Part shown: positions 63,386 through 64,000 of the stretch, piece after piece
Layout: each line of letters opens with the position of its first letter
Position numbering within the stretch: the stretch's first letter is position 1
DNA from: Platycnemis pennipes
Lineage: Eukaryota; Arthropoda; Insecta; Odonata; Platycnemididae
Assembly: GCA_933228895.1 (NCBI GenBank)
Contig: OW121857.1
Coordinates: forward strand, 806,001 to 870,000
DNA length: 64,000 nt
Direction of reading: 5' to 3'
Made by a program: the position numbers and the translations under genes
Notes under the pieces: model-generated
What the model was told of the DNA's origin: nothing
Database searches by the model: none
The model's input: only the letters and a program-made list of their open reading frames with translations

Positions 63386-64000
63386 GTGAGTGCCTACCAA
63401 GTCAGCAGAGCTTATCGCTTTCTGCCGCCTCTTGCTTCTTGGGCGCTCGCGTCGCCGAATCCGGTGATAAATGAAGATGCATTTGCAACGGAGCATTGTA
63501 TCTACATTTCCAGGGATACTGTAAATTTCCCTCGTGCAGTGTTACCACAAAAAAGTAGGAAATGTTGCAAATGACCCCTGCTGTAGGTCGTGAATGAAGA
63601 CAATTGCAGGAGGAATAACTCTTTGTCACACCTCCTAGCCATCGGCAGAATTAATATGTTTTGGACCTGCAGGACGGGTGTACGATATATTATAAAAAAA
63701 ATTGACTGCAGATTTGTAGAATCCGACTCACAGTTCTACGTTTTAATTCGTTATTCTTGGCCTTGACTTTGTAACATCTCGTCGTTACCAATACAAAAAG
63801 AACTTAGTGGACTTCACGAATAGACTTATAACGTAACCATCCCCAATGTGATGACGATGTGGGGACGATTGTGCTAAGTCCTATTCGAGATTTCATTGTC
63901 GCAACCATGGTCCTTATTATATTTTATAGGGACCTTGGTCGCAACTATACGCATGCATGGAATAAACGTCATAGTTGGTGGTACAATCAACGCTCTCTTG
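63386..64000. other. Start of the next PC2 intron, nothing recognised
   Basis: The expected next PC2 exon is not present. No element was recognised. Confidence 0.45.

Noticed and set aside
62380..62425. Second Harbinger-type MITE
   Set aside because: Only one end-like sequence (gtgtctacacgacc) was seen; no matching inverted partner within the intron.
1..64000. Prokaryotic operons, CRISPR arrays, rRNA genes
   Set aside because: Spliced host gene, retroelements and AT-rich introns show a eukaryotic nuclear sequence; none of these features is present.

Overview
The window looks like a piece of a large, transposon-rich arthropod (probably insect) nuclear genome. The only host gene I can identify is a prohormone convertase 2 gene (PC2/PCSK2, amontillado in Drosophila) on the + strand. 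Six consecutive exons (3631-3668, 30563-30639, 49710-49798, 52144-52319, 60752-60964, 63285-63385) encode 231 contiguous residues of the subtilisin-like catalytic domain. They include the catalytic His, the PC2-specific Asp at the oxyanion position, and the catalytic Ser. The exon with the catalytic Asp lies upstream of the first exon seen, and the C-terminal exons lie beyond the right edge. The protein wording is closest to insect amontillado as I remember it; this is recognition, not a search.

The rest is intron or upstream sequence (introns of about 26.9, 19.1, 2.3, 8.4 and 2.3 kb), filled with mobile-element remains on both strands. I use two working names for the LINEs. 'CR1-like' elements have an endonuclease, RT and a conserved 3' tail ending in a GGGTGTGTGGCAGGGGG-type motif. 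'RTE-like' elements have an AP-endonuclease, RT and a (TGA)n tail; that clade assignment is tentative. There are also Penelope-like elements (PLEs) with GIY-YIG domains, a BEL/Pao fragment (1-0.8 kb), copia fragments (4.7 and 59.6-60.7 kb), tRNA-derived SINEs, and several DNA transposons/MITEs with recognisable inverted ends.

Layout: 0-3.6 kb upstream sequence with BEL/Pao and LINE pieces; 3.6-8.8 kb copia, SINE and old LINE pieces; 8.86-17.1 kb 'locus A' (RTE-like LINE interrupted by a PLE, then a TTAA-flanked element carrying a CR1-like LINE); 17.3-19.5 kb CR1/RTE mosaic; 19.5-21 kb unrecognised ORFs with a promoter-like region; 21.3-25.9 kb LINE 5' end and a PLE cluster interrupted by a 1.2-kb MITE; 27.8 kb long palindrome; 29-30 kb LINE; 35-42 kb CR1-like copies including a 1-kb tandem duplication; 42.1-46.5 kb 'locus B', the inverted relative of locus A, with a full-length but decayed RTE-like LINE; 50.2-51.5 kb MITE with internal tandem repeats; 52.4-54 kb LINE split by a CR1-like insertion; 57.2-60.7 kb LINE and copia.

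No new cellular system is evident. The strongest observations are comparative. Locus B preserves the empty site for the TTAA element in locus A. A 1.66-kb stretch is almost identical between two otherwise diverged LINE copies, which looks like gene conversion. A MITE sits inside a PLE GIY-YIG domain. A PLE-type terminal module recurs, once as an 84-bp-arm hairpin.
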